From Lottia gigantea (Eukaryota; Mollusca; Gastropoda; Lottiidae), in the NCBI RefSeq assembly GCF_000327385.1, contig NW_008711143.1:354511-418510 (forward strand): a DNA stretch of 64,000 bases, in the 5' to 3' direction. Below, one piece after another: positions 13,251 through 24,964 of this stretch. Position numbers and translations under genes: made by a program. The notes under the pieces were generated by a model, which was not told where the DNA came from, ran no database searches, and saw only the letters and a program-made list of their open reading frames with translations. Position 1 is the first letter of the stretch; each line of letters opens with the position of its first letter.

Positions 13251-14040
13251 CCAGTTTCATCAATGAAAATAAGGGAACTCATCTTTAAATGTAAACTTAT
13301 GGTGAGAAGTTGAGACACTATGTCAAAGATCATTTTGTAGGTTAATGTACCACTGTTATCATACGACCAAAAATGTATTTTGGGTTTTACCATATCTTTG
13401 GTCAGAAAAATAAAAGTGTTCTTATGAATGTCACACATTAATTACAAAATTGTTTTGTATCGTATCGTCAATTTCATGTCCTGTATATAGCAAGTCGTAT
13501 CCATGGTTATAATGAAGGTAAAGCATCACGAATGCCCATATTTCTAATATTTCTATGAGAATCAAAGTAGCCTGCTTTGGATTTTAGGTATCGGTTTCAG
13601 CCAATTTCACCAATCGGTTACTGAAGCGTCAGGCATTAACTGGAAAACCCGGAAGTAGACAGGCGATGGAATAGATAATCTAAATACATGTAATGCACAT
13701 ATCAAACAATAATAACTCCAGTTACCTTGGAATTGTTTAGTAGGTACTGCCCCTTAGGGTATATCATAGAATTGTTGAGTATATCTAGTGTTTGAGGCTG
13801 AACAAACTATGTAGGTCTGTACAGTACTTGTATAAGGTCATCAAGGTCCTCAGGATGTAACACATTTACACTAGACGTGAGTTCGATTTTCATTAGGGAT
13901 CCTGTAATATGACCCCAGGTGAGAACGGAACTAGGTCAACCATAAAAGTAAAGTGACCTACTTAGCATAATCAAAATCTATATGAAACCATTTTAAAGAG
14001 AACCTTCATTTGTTTAGTGGCCACGGTTCCTCAATGAGTT
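13251..14040. other. No gene recognised
   Basis: An 82-codon minus-strand frame (13190-13438) overlaps the dispersed repeat and matches no family I know. The rest is intergenic. Confidence 0.4.
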
Positions 14041-14383
14041 GGAAAAAAATGAAATGAATGTAGTTTTACGTCCTACTCTTCTGCACCTCGTGGGCTAATG
14101 AAGACGGGCAACGCCGTGCAGGGTGCACAGCGGCATTAGACTGCTCTTTTTCGATTTCCAATTGTCGAGGGATCTTTAACGTGCACAGCCAGTAGCACAC
14201 GGGGCCCCGGTTTATTGTCCCATCCGAACGACTAGACGCTCTTCCCATGTCAGCCCCTCTTACCTGCATCAAAGACTGGGTTGAAAAATCCGAATGTATT
14301 ATCTCGACCTATGCCGGGATTGTACCTCAAGTGGACCTTCAGGTTAGCGAGCAAGCGTCCAACTCACTGAGCCACCGCGGCCC
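14041..14383 (-). mobile_element. tRNA-derived SINE (reverse orientation)
   Basis: Read on the minus strand, the head starts gccgcggtggctcagtgag, with a good A box (tggctcagtg) and, about 45 bases on, a degenerate B box (aggtacaatcc). The body is GC-richer than the flanks and contains gtgctactggctgtgcacg and ttaaagatccctcgac. It ends in an ATTCATTTCATTTTTTT-type tail near 14041. The layout of promoter head, unique body and simple tail is that of a tRNA SINE. Family name not assigned. Confidence 0.75.
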
Positions 14384-14867
14384 ACCTCTTGATAGAGGCT
14401 TGATAGTTTTCTCCAAGTCGAGATGATGGGCAAGGAGTGAAAAGTAAGTTATGTCACCACATTTCACCAACACAAAAAGATTTAGCAAGGCAGGAAGTAA
14501 AAAACTCATGTTTCATTTACATTTTTTTTTTCATTTCTTTATCTATCCTATTAGGCTGTTTGGAACCTTATTAAGCTCATATTGTACCATTTGTACCACC
14601 TTGATATTGTTTGGAACATTATCAAGACACAGCCATTGCTCAGTCTTTTCAGTTTTTTGTTAGCTTTTATTTTACTAAGGTACTCTAGTTAGTGTCTTAA
14701 GACTCAGCACATGTGCCCTTATATCAACAACCTTTGACCTAATCTCACGACCCTTGCTTTAACCAATCTAATTGCACCGGGCTTATTTAAAACAACTAAT
14801 TAAAAAGCGTGATTCTTCATCGTTCAGTTTTAGTGGAAAGGAAAAACTAGCATAATGTTCCGAAATC

Positions 14868-15065
14868 TACCTATAGCTCAGTCGGTAGCCAGTTGGATTG
14901 TCGTCTGTTGGGCGATCAGGTGCCATGGATTCGAATCCTCCCTAAGGTAAGAAAAATTCTGATGCCCTGTGTCAGTGCTTTTGAAAGTAGGCCCGATGTC
15001 GGCTCTCACCCCCTAATACATAACTTTTGTTCGAGTAACATTATCCAAGCATTTGAGAGGGAAAA
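14868..15065 (+). mobile_element. tRNA-derived SINE (forward orientation)
   Basis: The head reads ctatagctcagtcggtag (A box) and ggattcgaatcctccc (B box), and the closing cctaagg partly pairs with the start. The D-arm region carries extra bases, so this is a tRNA-like promoter rather than a working tRNA gene. An unrelated body follows up to about 15065, with no obvious tail. It differs from the SINE at 14041-14383. Confidence 0.65.
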
Positions 15066-15223
15066 AATTTGATTGACTGACAGTGTCCTCAAACATCAAT
15101 GTTTATAGCGGAGTCGTTCGTTCCTACCCTTTTTTCCAACAGTTAACAGATAATCTAACCACACAAAACCAAACCAACGACTACCAGTCAAAAAGAATTG
15201 CCATGATCATAACGAGTGTGGAA

Positions 15224-15484
15224 AAATGAAGAATGCTGAGAAACTCACGCCACCCACACCACCCAGGGCCAAGTTTCACCGCCATGTCATTTGACCCGAC
15301 CAGATCTTTCGAATTATCAACTGCAAATCAACAGCAAAGAGACATCCACATTGAACCAATCCAACAACCATCCGCGATATTAGCGTGTAGCGACGTCAGA
15401 TATCGTACGGTGGGCGCTATTGTCACGATTCATCGCCATCGAGATCGCCAAGGAATGGAGAATCGACTTAGACACGCGTCGTAA
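15224..15484 (+). other. GC-richer patch with short open frames, possible exon
   Basis: About 15180-15490 is clearly richer in G+C and CG dinucleotides than its surroundings (gcgtgtagcgacgtcag, cgtacggtgggcgc, acacgcgtcg). An 83-codon frame (15233-15484) and a short overlapping frame reading KLTPPTPPRAKFHRHVI lie here. No splice sites or family match decide between a 5' exon, promoter or old repeat. Confidence 0.2.
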
Positions 15485-15489
15485 CATCT

Positions 15490-16360
15490 CCATAAAGGCA
15501 ATAAAAAGTGGACCAAGCCCATTAGGATCGTGCCATGGGAATGTAGTTTCAGTGCGACTGTTATAGAAATTGTAATTTTATGGGTCTTTTTCTTGCATTT
15601 TCTTCGCATTTCCCTTCGACCCAGTGTGACTGGTATATGACGAGACCTTCTTGAACTGATGAGGATGACCAGGTGTCAAAGGAATCAGTATCCTTGAAAA
15701 TCTTGACATTTGTCCATTTATATTTATTGAAGCCTTGGGTAAGACAGTCTTAAAGCACCGATGGCGATCTATAGTGACTAGTTTACTTGATTAATGATAT
15801 ATACTAATGAATCTGGTCCCGTTTTACAAACAAATCCTGGTAATTAATTCAAAATCTCACAGGTTAATTAGTTCACCGGGCTGTTACAAAAGACACATGT
15901 TTTTCTTTCAGAGTTGCCACTCAAAGGTATGGTTATATTGTAGTCACGAGTTGATAATTTCGATCGTATTTCTGTTCAGTATGTTACTTTTTGGGCACAT
16001 AAATACAATACATAAACACCAAACGTCACCTAATATATATAGGCCTAGATATTTTAGTTTAATATTACGAAAGAATAAAATATACCGCTCGTGTTTGTGT
16101 TACAAAACGGATCCGAACTCTCGACTTTTCAAGAAAATGTCGTCAACGATAGATTACATTTAACAATAGCTGTCTTTCTCTCATCATTAATAATTTAATT
16201 ATGTTTGAGAATAAATCTTAACTTACCTAAGCAGGTTTGCTTAGTAAAAGGTGTAAGTGACACAGTGCATTTAGTCCTCTCAAGGATATTCTTCGGGGTT
16301 ATTAAGATATTAATGTATTTTGTCCAGAGCACCAGCATATGCTATAACTTTTGCAACAAG
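15490..16360. other. No recognisable feature
   Basis: A 118-codon frame at 15807-16163 has random-looking composition and no motif. Nothing else seen. Confidence 0.4.
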
Positions 16361-16800
16361 GTAAATAGGTCACAGCGAATTGCCAACAAGATAAATAGGT
16401 CACAGTGAATTGAAAGATGACAAAATTACTGCATCGAATTTTACCTCGTTCCGAATGCACTTAATTCCATAATACTGTGACCAATTTACATCGTGATCAA
16501 ATTACTGTTTCCAATTAACATCGTGATCAAATCCCTGTCAGCAATTCAGTTTGCTCTGTTATACTGAGATCTTGTGACCTAACCTTATGGCCATTTTACT
16601 TGAACACATTCCTTATAACAGAATTGTTTGTGACAAATTTACCATGTGGTCAAATCACTATAACCAATTTAGCTTGCGACCGTATTACCATATTCTTATG
16701 ACAATATTGTGGAATAGTACCTTCATCAAATTCCCCTGTGGCAAAATTTTCTGTGAATATTTTACCATGTGGCCGTGTCACTATGAAATTTTCTGTCACT
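16361..16800. repeat. Degenerate short tandem repeats of about 25-30 bp
   Basis: Loosely repeated blocks such as aggtaaataggtcacag / agataaataggtcacag, and accaatttacatcgtgatca / tccaattaacatcgtgatca. They look like a decayed minisatellite. Unit length drifts and no precise period can be given by eye. Confidence 0.5.
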
Positions 16801-18550
16801 ATCTTACCGACGGCCCGCGGATATTTGGCCTATTACCTAAACAGTTTCTTTGGGTGGTGTTGTTATCTGAAGAGGACATTTTTCATGGTTAGGTTCTCGC
16901 TGTGATAATAACCGCTAAATAGAATCAATAAACATAATTTATTCTAACATTTTCTAAAACATCTCTAAAAACAATAACAAAACTTAAATACTATTATAAT
17001 ACTCCTAAAACAGAGACTTAAAGCGTACAGAGCACATGAAATATATTTCTAAAAAATGGAGAACAGATTCCATGAAACGCCAAGTCTTCGTCTTCAAAAT
17101 ATAAATCGCGAACATGTTGATTCAGACAACCGCGTCTCTTTTCAGATATACTGATGTTTATATCGTTAAAAATTCTTCCATCAGAAATGACGGTATTCAA
17201 AGTCTTCAGGGCGTAGACCACAGATATATTAAGTTATTTGTGATATAGATAGCCGAATGAGAAAATAATAAGAATGGTTTGGGAAATTCATTTCAGTCTC
17301 AAGAAAATTGGAAACAAATTTGGCGAGAAAACTAGAAAGTCCTAATATAGAGAAGTGCACAATGAGCTGGGTTCTATTTGGTTATCAGTGTTGTGTAGAT
17401 AGATAAATAATTAAACCCATATACTCTAGGCTAAATAATTCACATAATATTACATGGCAAAACAGCGTGTGCATCTCCATTAAGAAATTCTGTTAAAATC
17501 TAATTAAATTGATAAAAGTAAAATATACGGAATCGTTAACAGTTTGGCTGGTTTAACTGCATCAATATCATGGGTTCAATAACCGACAAGACGTTCACGC
17601 CGTTGCATGAAAGGAGATAACAGTAAAATTGGAATTCAATAGATAGTATTATGTCAACACTATACATCCTACACGATTTCATGGTTACAACCAATTATAG
17701 CAGATATGAAATAATAAGCCTACCCAGTGTTATTATTGTTCACTAATATGGATATTGTAAAACAAATAGTTGTAAAACCACGATAATCCCATGCAAAGTT
17801 AAAGTGTTCTAGATGAGAGTGGTCTGTACGGCTTAACTGGAACACCAAATATTCTCACCATATACCCGGGATTTACTCGCTATATTCATGTCATATATTA
17901 AAGACGATTCAAATCATAATCCCTACAAATCAAATGATCTGTTTTGTGTTAAATAAAAATTAATTAAAGGACTGCATTTTGGTAGTATATGGGTTCTCGA
18001 ATTTTGTCCTTGGATTTTACAATCAATTATGACCTCCTTATTGGGACAAAGTTCTAGTAAGTTTTATTGAACAAGAATCACGGAAAACAAAATGAAGAAT
18101 ACATCTGACGCGAATTTGGAAGTGTTGGTAGAATATTTTTTATGGTCCGAAAGAGGGTGGGGGGGGGGGGGATTGGCCAAAAAAAGCACTACCTAAATAC
18201 GCAGCTGAAAATATGTTCATCGTCTAGGGATCTATATTATATCATCGTATAACTTTCAATATATTGATTAAATGAGTTATCTTAATAAAAATAAATGATT
18301 AATATCTGTTTTACCTTGAAGACAGTGTTAACGATTTACTCTATATCATTATTCATTGTTTTGTTTAAGCTAGAAAGCATCAATTATGAGGGCTGTTTTT
18401 TTGTAATTGTTGTAAAACTATTTACAGTTATATAAAAACAATGCTTATTTAAAATCTATAAGGGATAGTATTTACATGTAGTATCCCTTTTTTTTTTAGA
18501 TATGTTTGAAACAAATTTTACTGTTATTTGACCTTTTGATAACTAATGGT
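16801..18550. other. No recognisable feature
   Basis: AT-rich intergenic sequence with a poly-G run at about 18160-18170. It lies just downstream (3' side) of the minus-strand gene ending at 18941. Confidence 0.4.
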
Positions 18551-18551
18551 G

Positions 18552-18835
18552 AGGGCACACGAACCGTCTTGGTGTGCCCGTGCTTCCACTGAAAGATGAT
18601 AGCGTTGCCGACATTTATAATATCCAAAGGAGTTGATATTTGTCGTCTATTATCTTATCGTCTGCATGACAGAACGTCATCATCAAATCAGATTCATTTT
18701 CCTTTCAATTGCGTATTCCGCACGTGATTACCGACATAATGGAAAACGACTGACTAGAGATTTTGGTCGGTGAAACTATTGAAAAGTCTAATGATGGCGA
18801 CAGAAATCGCCGACCAAGACAGTTTATGAGCCGGC
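18552..18835. repeat. Hairpin-bearing element, possible MITE
   Basis: Starts with an 8-bp perfect stem (gggcacac ... gtgtgccc) around cgaaccgtcttg, at about 18554-18580. Near the right end is a second stem (ttggtcggtga ... tcgccgaccaa, about 18764-18823). The inner cgtcttggt of the left is repeated inverted as accaagaca at the right. This suggests a foldback/MITE structure of about 280 bp. No target duplication identified. Confidence 0.4.
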
Positions 18836-18940
18836 GCCATAACCTAGTTTCTTCTTGAAATGATTTTAAGTGAATATCAGAAATATTTTATGATCAAATT
18901 CTGTTTAATCAAAAGATATTTGATTTTTGCTTGCACCCGA

Positions 18941-19951
18941 TTACAGAGGACTAATCAGAGGTTCAGAGCCGGTCTTATTTTGTAGGCGCCGCTGTAATAA
19001 TGGGGATTTGTGGAGATGGAGTTTTTTCTCACTTGCAGATCTTGGAAAAAGTTTCCCAAAATCAACATGCGGGAAAAATCTATGTGGTGTTTTAGAATTC
19101 CTGGACGCAAACTCGCCAGGTTCTTGTTTCTCCGGGTCCTTTTCCAGATACATGTCACTTTTAGCCAAACCGTACTTTGTATGTGGTGTCAAAGGTATGA
19201 TGGCTATAATACTGTTTCCGCCTTCGTTTGAGAGCAAGGGTTTCGTCGAGTTGGGCTCCGAAACACTACTAAAACAAGTTTCACTGACATTTAGTCGGAT
19301 TCCCTGAGATTCTTCAGACGAGACGGAATCAAATATCGAGTCACGTCGTCCACTTTTAATACTGAGGTTGTTCAGTGGTTTTCTTTCATATTGTTGGTCA
19401 CTGTCAGAATCTTCGAAAACCTCGTCATCACTGTCTGTTTCTACATTACTATACACAGTACTAAGGTCCCTCTTACCCATACCAAAAACTTGTAAATTTC
19501 TCCCATTTTCAGATTGTTTGGTATAACGCAGTATTGGGGAATCTTGAATACCATTGTTGAAGTCCTTGTCTTCACGCACACTGACAATTTTCGCACCTTT
19601 CATAATAACTATAGAACCGTCACGTCTTATTATTGAACTTCCGGTGCTTGTTTTTGGGACAGCTCGCATCATCTCCGTTAAACTCTTGTGACGTTTGAAT
19701 TTTTTTCGTTTGTTTTCAAGGAACGCTGAAGAATCCAAACTTTGGATCGAATTCTTTCTTCCATCTTTCCCTTTAACAGAAGATACCAAATTGAGAGATT
19801 GGCGGGAGCGATCTAATGATCTGGTTAGTTCAGTTACAGACCTGCTGATAGAACTTCTCCCCAGAACGAAAAATGACAGGCGTCGTAAGGGACTTTCCAC
19901 TTCTTCTGGAAATGAATCTGAAAGAAAATCAAACGAAGACTCATAACTCAT
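18941..19951 (-). CDS. Unrecognised Ser/Arg-rich, largely disordered protein (336 aa)
   Basis: A single open frame of 336 codons, much longer than any random frame in this AT-rich window and GC-richer than its flanks, so I take it as real coding sequence. The start is the ATG at 19951-19949 (A at -3). The frame is open upstream but holds no earlier ATG, only a GTG. I recognise no domain. Seen in the protein: a basic patch KRKKFKRHK at 81-89 (possible nuclear localisation signal); an acidic Ser/Asp stretch around 171-185 (ETDSDDEVFEDSDSD); several basophilic-kinase-type sites (RRLS at 23-26, KRHKS at 86-90, RRDS at 202-205); a short hydrophobic run SIIAIIPL near 247-254; and a Lys/Arg-rich C-terminus ending SEPLISPL. 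There is no signal peptide and no convincing membrane segment. It could be an intracellular scaffold or regulator, but that is a guess. It could be one large exon of a longer gene, though the TAA follows directly and no strong donor is needed. Confidence 0.7.
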   Translation of the reverse strand: MSYESSFDFLSDSFPEEVESPLRRLSFFVLGRSSISRSVTELTRSLDRSRQSLNLVSSVKGKDGRKNSIQSLDSSAFLENKRKKFKRHKSLTEMMRAVPKTSTGSSIIRRDGSIVIMKGAKIVSVREDKDFNNGIQDSPILRYTKQSENGRNLQVFGMGKRDLSTVYSNVETDSDDEVFEDSDSDQQYERKPLNNLSIKSGRRDSIFDSVSSEESQGIRLNVSETCFSSVSEPNSTKPLLSNEGGNSIIAIIPLTPHTKYGLAKSDMYLEKDPEKQEPGEFASRNSKTPHRFFPHVDFGKLFPRSASEKKLHLHKSPLLQRRLQNKTGSEPLISPL

Positions 19952-21490
19952 AGTGAGGTAAAATTTTACCCAGTTCTCTCTAGTCTGTTCACCTTGGCTC
20001 CAGAGAAGTGGAATAAAATATATATAGAAGGTCACTGATATAAGTAATTTATGAAGTCGGGGTACAAATCGGTTTTCTTGGGTTGAAATTATCACTCATC
20101 ATTAAGCCACAGAAACGAGCACTGTGAAAAATACAATTAGAACCAGACAACAGTGGTTTCAGATTAACCGTTGCATCCTTGGGGTGTTAATGCAAGGGAG
20201 ATAGTCAAAATTAAGGCATGGCTTACAGACCGACTTCTTTACTATATTTACAGTATTTAATATCCTAATAATCGGACATTTTAAAACACTGAAATATACA
20301 AGCCATTGCCTTGCTCACTGGATTCATAATTTTCATTGAAATATTGCTATCTAAATGTTCACTTTACCCAACTAACTAAGTTCATTCCCTGAGTGAATAG
20401 CAGTAATAAACAATAAAAAAAAGTTGAAATGAGCATCAGTACTAATTTACTACCTAAAGCCAACTGGACCAAGCAGAGTCAGTTGGTAAACCAAACTTTC
20501 AAAGGCCTATTCCCTTTTCCATAAAATACATTTTTACAGATAAACATCAGTGTTCACTATTCCCTCTTCTCCGTGTAATTGAATGAAAGTAAATATTAGA
20601 TATTTTATTCTAAAATCCACAATTAAAAATATTAAATAATAAATAAATAAAAGAGTTTCTGAGCATTCAGAGTCTTTGTGGTTAAAATTAGGATTTGAGC
20701 AAATACAAAACACAAACAAATTAATCAAACATGAAAGCCATCAAGAACTGTCCTACCATGATGGTTTCACACTTTTCCAATTATCTCTAAATAAAATAAC
20801 TCAAAAGTAGTTTTGGAGTTCTACAATGTGAATGTCTAGGATGGCTGATGAAAAGTGGTTAGGATTTGAGTTAAATCTCTATCTCTAACTCAGAGTAATT
20901 TATTTTTGAGACTTAAATATATAATGTTTGAACTTAAAGAAATCTTAGCAACACTTCCCAAAATGTCATTTTCAAGATTTGCTTTTTAAATCTGTAATTG
21001 TCAATTCCTTTGGTTTTTTTTGCAATGAATTGCAGACAAACTTCACTTGTAATTTTCATTCTGGACAGTGCTTAACATAAGTACATAAAGATACATAACC
21101 TTAATTCAATATTGTAAAAATCAATCTAAAATATACATAAAAAGCAGAAAATTTATATTATATATTTGCATTACATGTATATTTATAATACTTATTGAGC
21201 AAAAATGCGAGACAATAATTTGGACTAGAAACACAAGGCTACAAGACATAGGTCATCAAGAACATCTGTGCATCCAAACCATGGTGAATATAAAGATATA
21301 TTGTTCATAATAAACCTAGGAGTAATTACTAACTTCATAATAAAGGATAAATAAGGATATTTTTATCCCTCTAAGTTGCACTTAATACTAAGCAATATAA
21401 GACGCAGTAAAACATTTTATAATGCAACAGTTAAGAAAAATGTGAATGAGTCAGCAATTTTTAGTTAGAAATGCCATCTAATAAATGTGT
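19952..21490. other. Upstream of the 336-aa gene; no further exon recognised
   Basis: This would hold the promoter and any noncoding 5' exon of the minus-strand gene at 18941-19951. AT-rich sequence; no TATA box or splice site can be assigned with confidence. Confidence 0.35.
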
Positions 21491-21498
21491 TGTAACAG

Positions 21499-21720
21499 TA
21501 GGACTGGGTAAAATGATCGAAATAATCAATTATTATTGTTATAAATGTATAATTTCGATTATCGATTATCAAATTTCATAATCTTAACCCATAAAATTGG
21601 GAATTTTGGCATGTTTTTAATTTTAGTATTAACAGGGATTCTCAATTAATTATTTTGATTATTGATCAGTAGTCTGCCATCGATAATTGATCTCAATTTT
21701 GTTATCGATACCCAGCCCCA
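21499..21720. mobile_element. hAT-type MITE, 222 bp, with 8-bp target duplication
   Basis: The termini TAGGACTGGGTA (left) and, on the other strand, TGGGGCTGGGTATCGATA (right) are inverted repeats of the kind seen in hAT elements. The flanks are perfect 8-bp direct repeats, tgtaacag at 21491-21498 and 21721-21728, the size hAT transposases make. The interior is AT-rich with atcgattatcgat-type palindromes and no coding. The intact target duplication argues for a fairly young insertion. Confidence 0.8.
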
Positions 21721-21883
21721 TGTAACAGTTATTTCTGTATTGCAGGCGGTATTGTAGTCAAGCATATCCGCCATCTTTGTTCCCACTTTTTGAACTGAAA
21801 ATGTCTTTAAGATGGGTTTACCTAATTTAAAGTGTCAAATTAAGCAACTGTTTGATTAATTGGTGTTTCTAATGAATTATCAT

Positions 21884-22217
21884 GTATTCTTAATCATATC
21901 ATTATGTTATTATTGTATGTAATTTGGAATTTGAACGTATGAAAAATGTCCATATTTGGTTATTTTCATTTATGAATTTATGTATATGAATAGAAAGTAG
22001 AGGAGTTAAATGACTTAGACATATACCAGTTTGTCTCACATGTCCATTATTAATTCATAATTCGCTAATTAGAAGAGAACTACCAGCAGAATTCCAATGA
22101 GTGACCGATCAAGAAAGGTCAGAAAGTCTTTTTTTTGTTTATCCAGACTGTACATACATGGACATTTAATTCTTATCTCTTAATTACATACAATAAGAAC
22201 ATAATGATATGATTAAA
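21884..22217. mobile_element. TIR element of about 330 bp
   Basis: The left end runs through cttaatcatatcattatg and attattgtatgt. The right end contains the inverse, acatacaataagaacataatg and atatgattaaag, so about 30 bp at each end are inverted repeats. The interior block tgaccgatcaagaaaggtca is inverted relative to its copy at 13.1 kb. It abuts the pearl-like copy starting at 22216. Superfamily unknown. Confidence 0.6.
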
Positions 22218-22895
22218 GATAGCTTGCCAGGCAAGGAAATATACGCCCACTGGCAGCTTTGATTTTGAATAAAAATATTTGGCAGTACAATAACAATCAC
22301 CAGTATGAAATATTCAACCTTCAGTCATACACTTCTCTTTTGGGCGATACTGAATATTGAGTATGAATATTTTCGATAGTGTTCATCCTTGTGTGCTAAC
22401 GAACACTCACATTAATCACCAAGTTTGGTCAAAATTTGTAAAATATTGTGATTTCTAGAGTGTTTACAAGCTAAAAATTGAACACGTTCTCAAGAACAAG
22501 GGCAATAACTCAAACTAAATATTTTTCAATTTTTCTGATTTTCAATAGGGTTTATCTTTGGGTGATAACAAACACTCATACCAAGTTTCATCAAAATCCA
22601 TCAAGAATTGTGCCTTCTACAGTGTTTACGAGCTAAAAATTGAATGCTTTTTCAAGAACAAGAACAATAACTCATACTAAATATTTTTTGATTCTTCTGA
22701 TTTTCGATAGGATTCATCCTTGGGTGATTACAAACTTTCACACCAAGTTTCGTTAACATCCGTCAAGTATTGTGTCTTCTAAAGTGTTTACGAGCAAAAA
22801 AACGCGTTTTCAAGAACAAGGGCAATAACTCATACTATACTTCACAAACTCCGTCAAGATTTGTGTTGTGTAGAGTGTTAGCGAGCAATTGTGGA
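22216..22895. mobile_element. Pearl-like element with about three 160-bp core units
   Basis: Opens with agatagcttgccaggcaagg and acgcccactggcagctttg, then runs into monomers related to the satellite at 2970-4783 (gggcaataactca, gtgtttacaagctaaaaatt). It ends near tgttagcgagcaattgtgg without the (ACGG) tail or hairpin, so the right end is truncated or replaced by the adjoining minisatellite. Confidence 0.7.
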
Positions 22896-22904
22896 CGGTC
22901 ACAT

Positions 22905-23580
22905 TAAATTGATATCAAGTCACATTAAATTGATATCAGGAGTTATTAAATGGATATCAGGACTTATTAAATGGATATCTGGGTTTCATTAAATTGTTAT
23001 CAGGTCACATTAAATGGATATCTGGTCAAATATTATTGATATTATGTCACATTAAATGGATAACTGGACACAAAAAATGGATATCTGATCACATTAAATT
23101 GATATCTGGTCACATTAGATTGATATCTGGTCACATTAAATTGATATCTGGTCACATTCAATTGATATCAGGTCACATTAAATGGTTACATATCTGTTTA
23201 CATAAAGCTAATATCTTGTAACATAAAGCAGATATCTAACTACATAAAGCTGATATCTTGTTAGATAATACAGTGATATGACATCAGGCAGATATCTGGA
23301 TACATCAAGCTGATATATGGTCAAAACAAGTGGTTTTCTCTTTATATGAAATGGATATCTGTTTACATCAAGTGGATGGTTACATAAAATTGATATCTGG
23401 ATAAATCAAATAGATATCTTGTTATATCATGTTGATAAGGTTACATCAAACAGATTTCTGGTTACTTCAAGCAGATATGGTTACATAAAACAGATGTATG
23501 GTTGCATGAAGCAGATATCTGTTTACATCAAGTGGATGTCTGACTAAATTAAACAGATACCTGGTTACATGATTGGAAAA
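22905..23580. repeat. 21-bp minisatellite
   Basis: About 30 diverged copies of a 21-bp unit, ggtcacattaaattgatatc plus one base, most regular at 23080-23190 and decaying to the right (gttacatcaagcagatatct). In the regular part 21 bp keeps the frame, giving a 7-residue repeat SGHIKLI in the frame at 22994-23221. I regard this as noncoding, because the array starts where a transposon copy breaks off. Confidence 0.85.
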
Positions 23581-24880
23581 TAAAACGAAGAGCAAGAATT
23601 GTCTTGTGTCCTAAGTTATATATAGAATGCTAGTAATACAGTTTCAGTTCTGGAAGTAAAGGTAAAGTGTGTCATTTCATTCCCACAGGTTTTGGTTCAT
23701 ACAGAAAGATAAGGTATCTGTATAGTGTTAGTAATTGCTATGTTAGTATTAAGCAGAAAGCTGGAAGCTGAAGGACATGTGAACACCATCTTATCATTTC
23801 CCAGAATCTTGGTAAGTTGAAGCCTGTTTTTTATGATTTTCTGAAATGAGAAGAAAGGAGAAATATTCTAAAAGCATTAAAATGTCTTGTCTTGTGATAG
23901 TACCAGATAGATGTTCTACCAAAATGATTATTTATGTTTTTTGTTGTAGGCCTACCATTAATAAACATCACTGCATTCAGATGAACACTTACAGCAAATC
24001 TGTTAACACTCAAAGAATTTGATTTATGATTTGTAGCAGTGGGTTATGAAAATCAATGTGATCCTGTTTTCTGCCAATAAAGATGATAGTTTTGACCATA
24101 TTGTATAGATTAAAGCTTTCTCTACTTCAAATCAGTTTGTATCAACTGTAACATGGTTCAGCCACAAGATACGCACAAATTGATCAAATCCTTTATTTGT
24201 TTTAAATTTCCATCTGGGACTATCACTTCAAAAACAGTACATTTCAAAGGTAATAAGTGAACGTTTTGCTCTACTCTACATATAAATGTATGATTTGGTT
24301 GATGATATCTTGATAAAATGGAATTGGACAGAGAAAACAGAAAATCTAAAAAGTGTTGCTGATAGTGAACCATTTATATCCCATAAAATACATTTAGTAA
24401 CATACAGATTAGAGGTAAGAGAGATGTGCACATGCAAAGCAAGCTTCAGATAATAAAACAAGCAATAATATGTTGGATTTTAAGTTAAGTTTTCTGAAGT
24501 ATCAGAGTAATATGAGAAAAAATAAAAGATACCAATTTGAAAGAGACTATATAAAACAAATAAAAAAAGTCTAGAAGGTTTTAAAATGTAGAGATAAAAC
24601 ATAGATGAGAGAAAACTTAAATCATATGCTTAAGCTATATATCAATACAACATTTAAGCATATAGGTGACTATAGATGAATTTGACTTAAGAAACATATA
24701 ATAGAACTAAAGGGCTTCATATTATATACTATTAATGACTATATATATAACATATATATGACAATACTAAAGTGATATACCTTATCTGAAATACATTGAA
24801 AAGTTGTTCCAGTATTCCACTAAGATTGATATTCCACATTCTGACATTGATAATGTTATATAATATTATATTATAGTATA
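23581..24880. other. No recognisable feature
   Basis: AT-rich intergenic sequence. Short minus-strand frames at 23831-24461 have no motif. Confidence 0.4.
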
Positions 24881-24885
24881 TCAGC

Positions 24886-24888
<3 letters not shown>

Positions 24889-24919
<31 letters not shown>
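24889..24919. repeat. (TA)n microsatellite
   Basis: An uninterrupted run of about 14-15 TA dinucleotides. Confidence 0.95.
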
Positions 24920-24921
<2 letters not shown>

Positions 24922-24964
24922 AATATGATTTCAAACTATACATAGTCAATTATAAAACAATTAA

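Noticed and set aside
14868-14947. Functional tRNA gene
   Set aside because: A and B boxes are good, but the D-arm region has extra bases, the acceptor stem pairs poorly and a SINE-like body follows.
15807-16163. 118-codon plus-strand frame as a gene
   Set aside because: AT-rich, no motif, no signal peptide or splice context; length is within chance for 64 kb.
18927-19307. 126-codon plus-strand frame over the 336-aa gene
   Set aside because: Shadow of the minus-strand gene; composition and length favour the minus strand.
22994-23221. 75-codon frame with a 7-residue SGHIKLI repeat
   Set aside because: Product of a 21-bp minisatellite beside a broken transposon copy; no splice sites, signal peptide or conserved flank.
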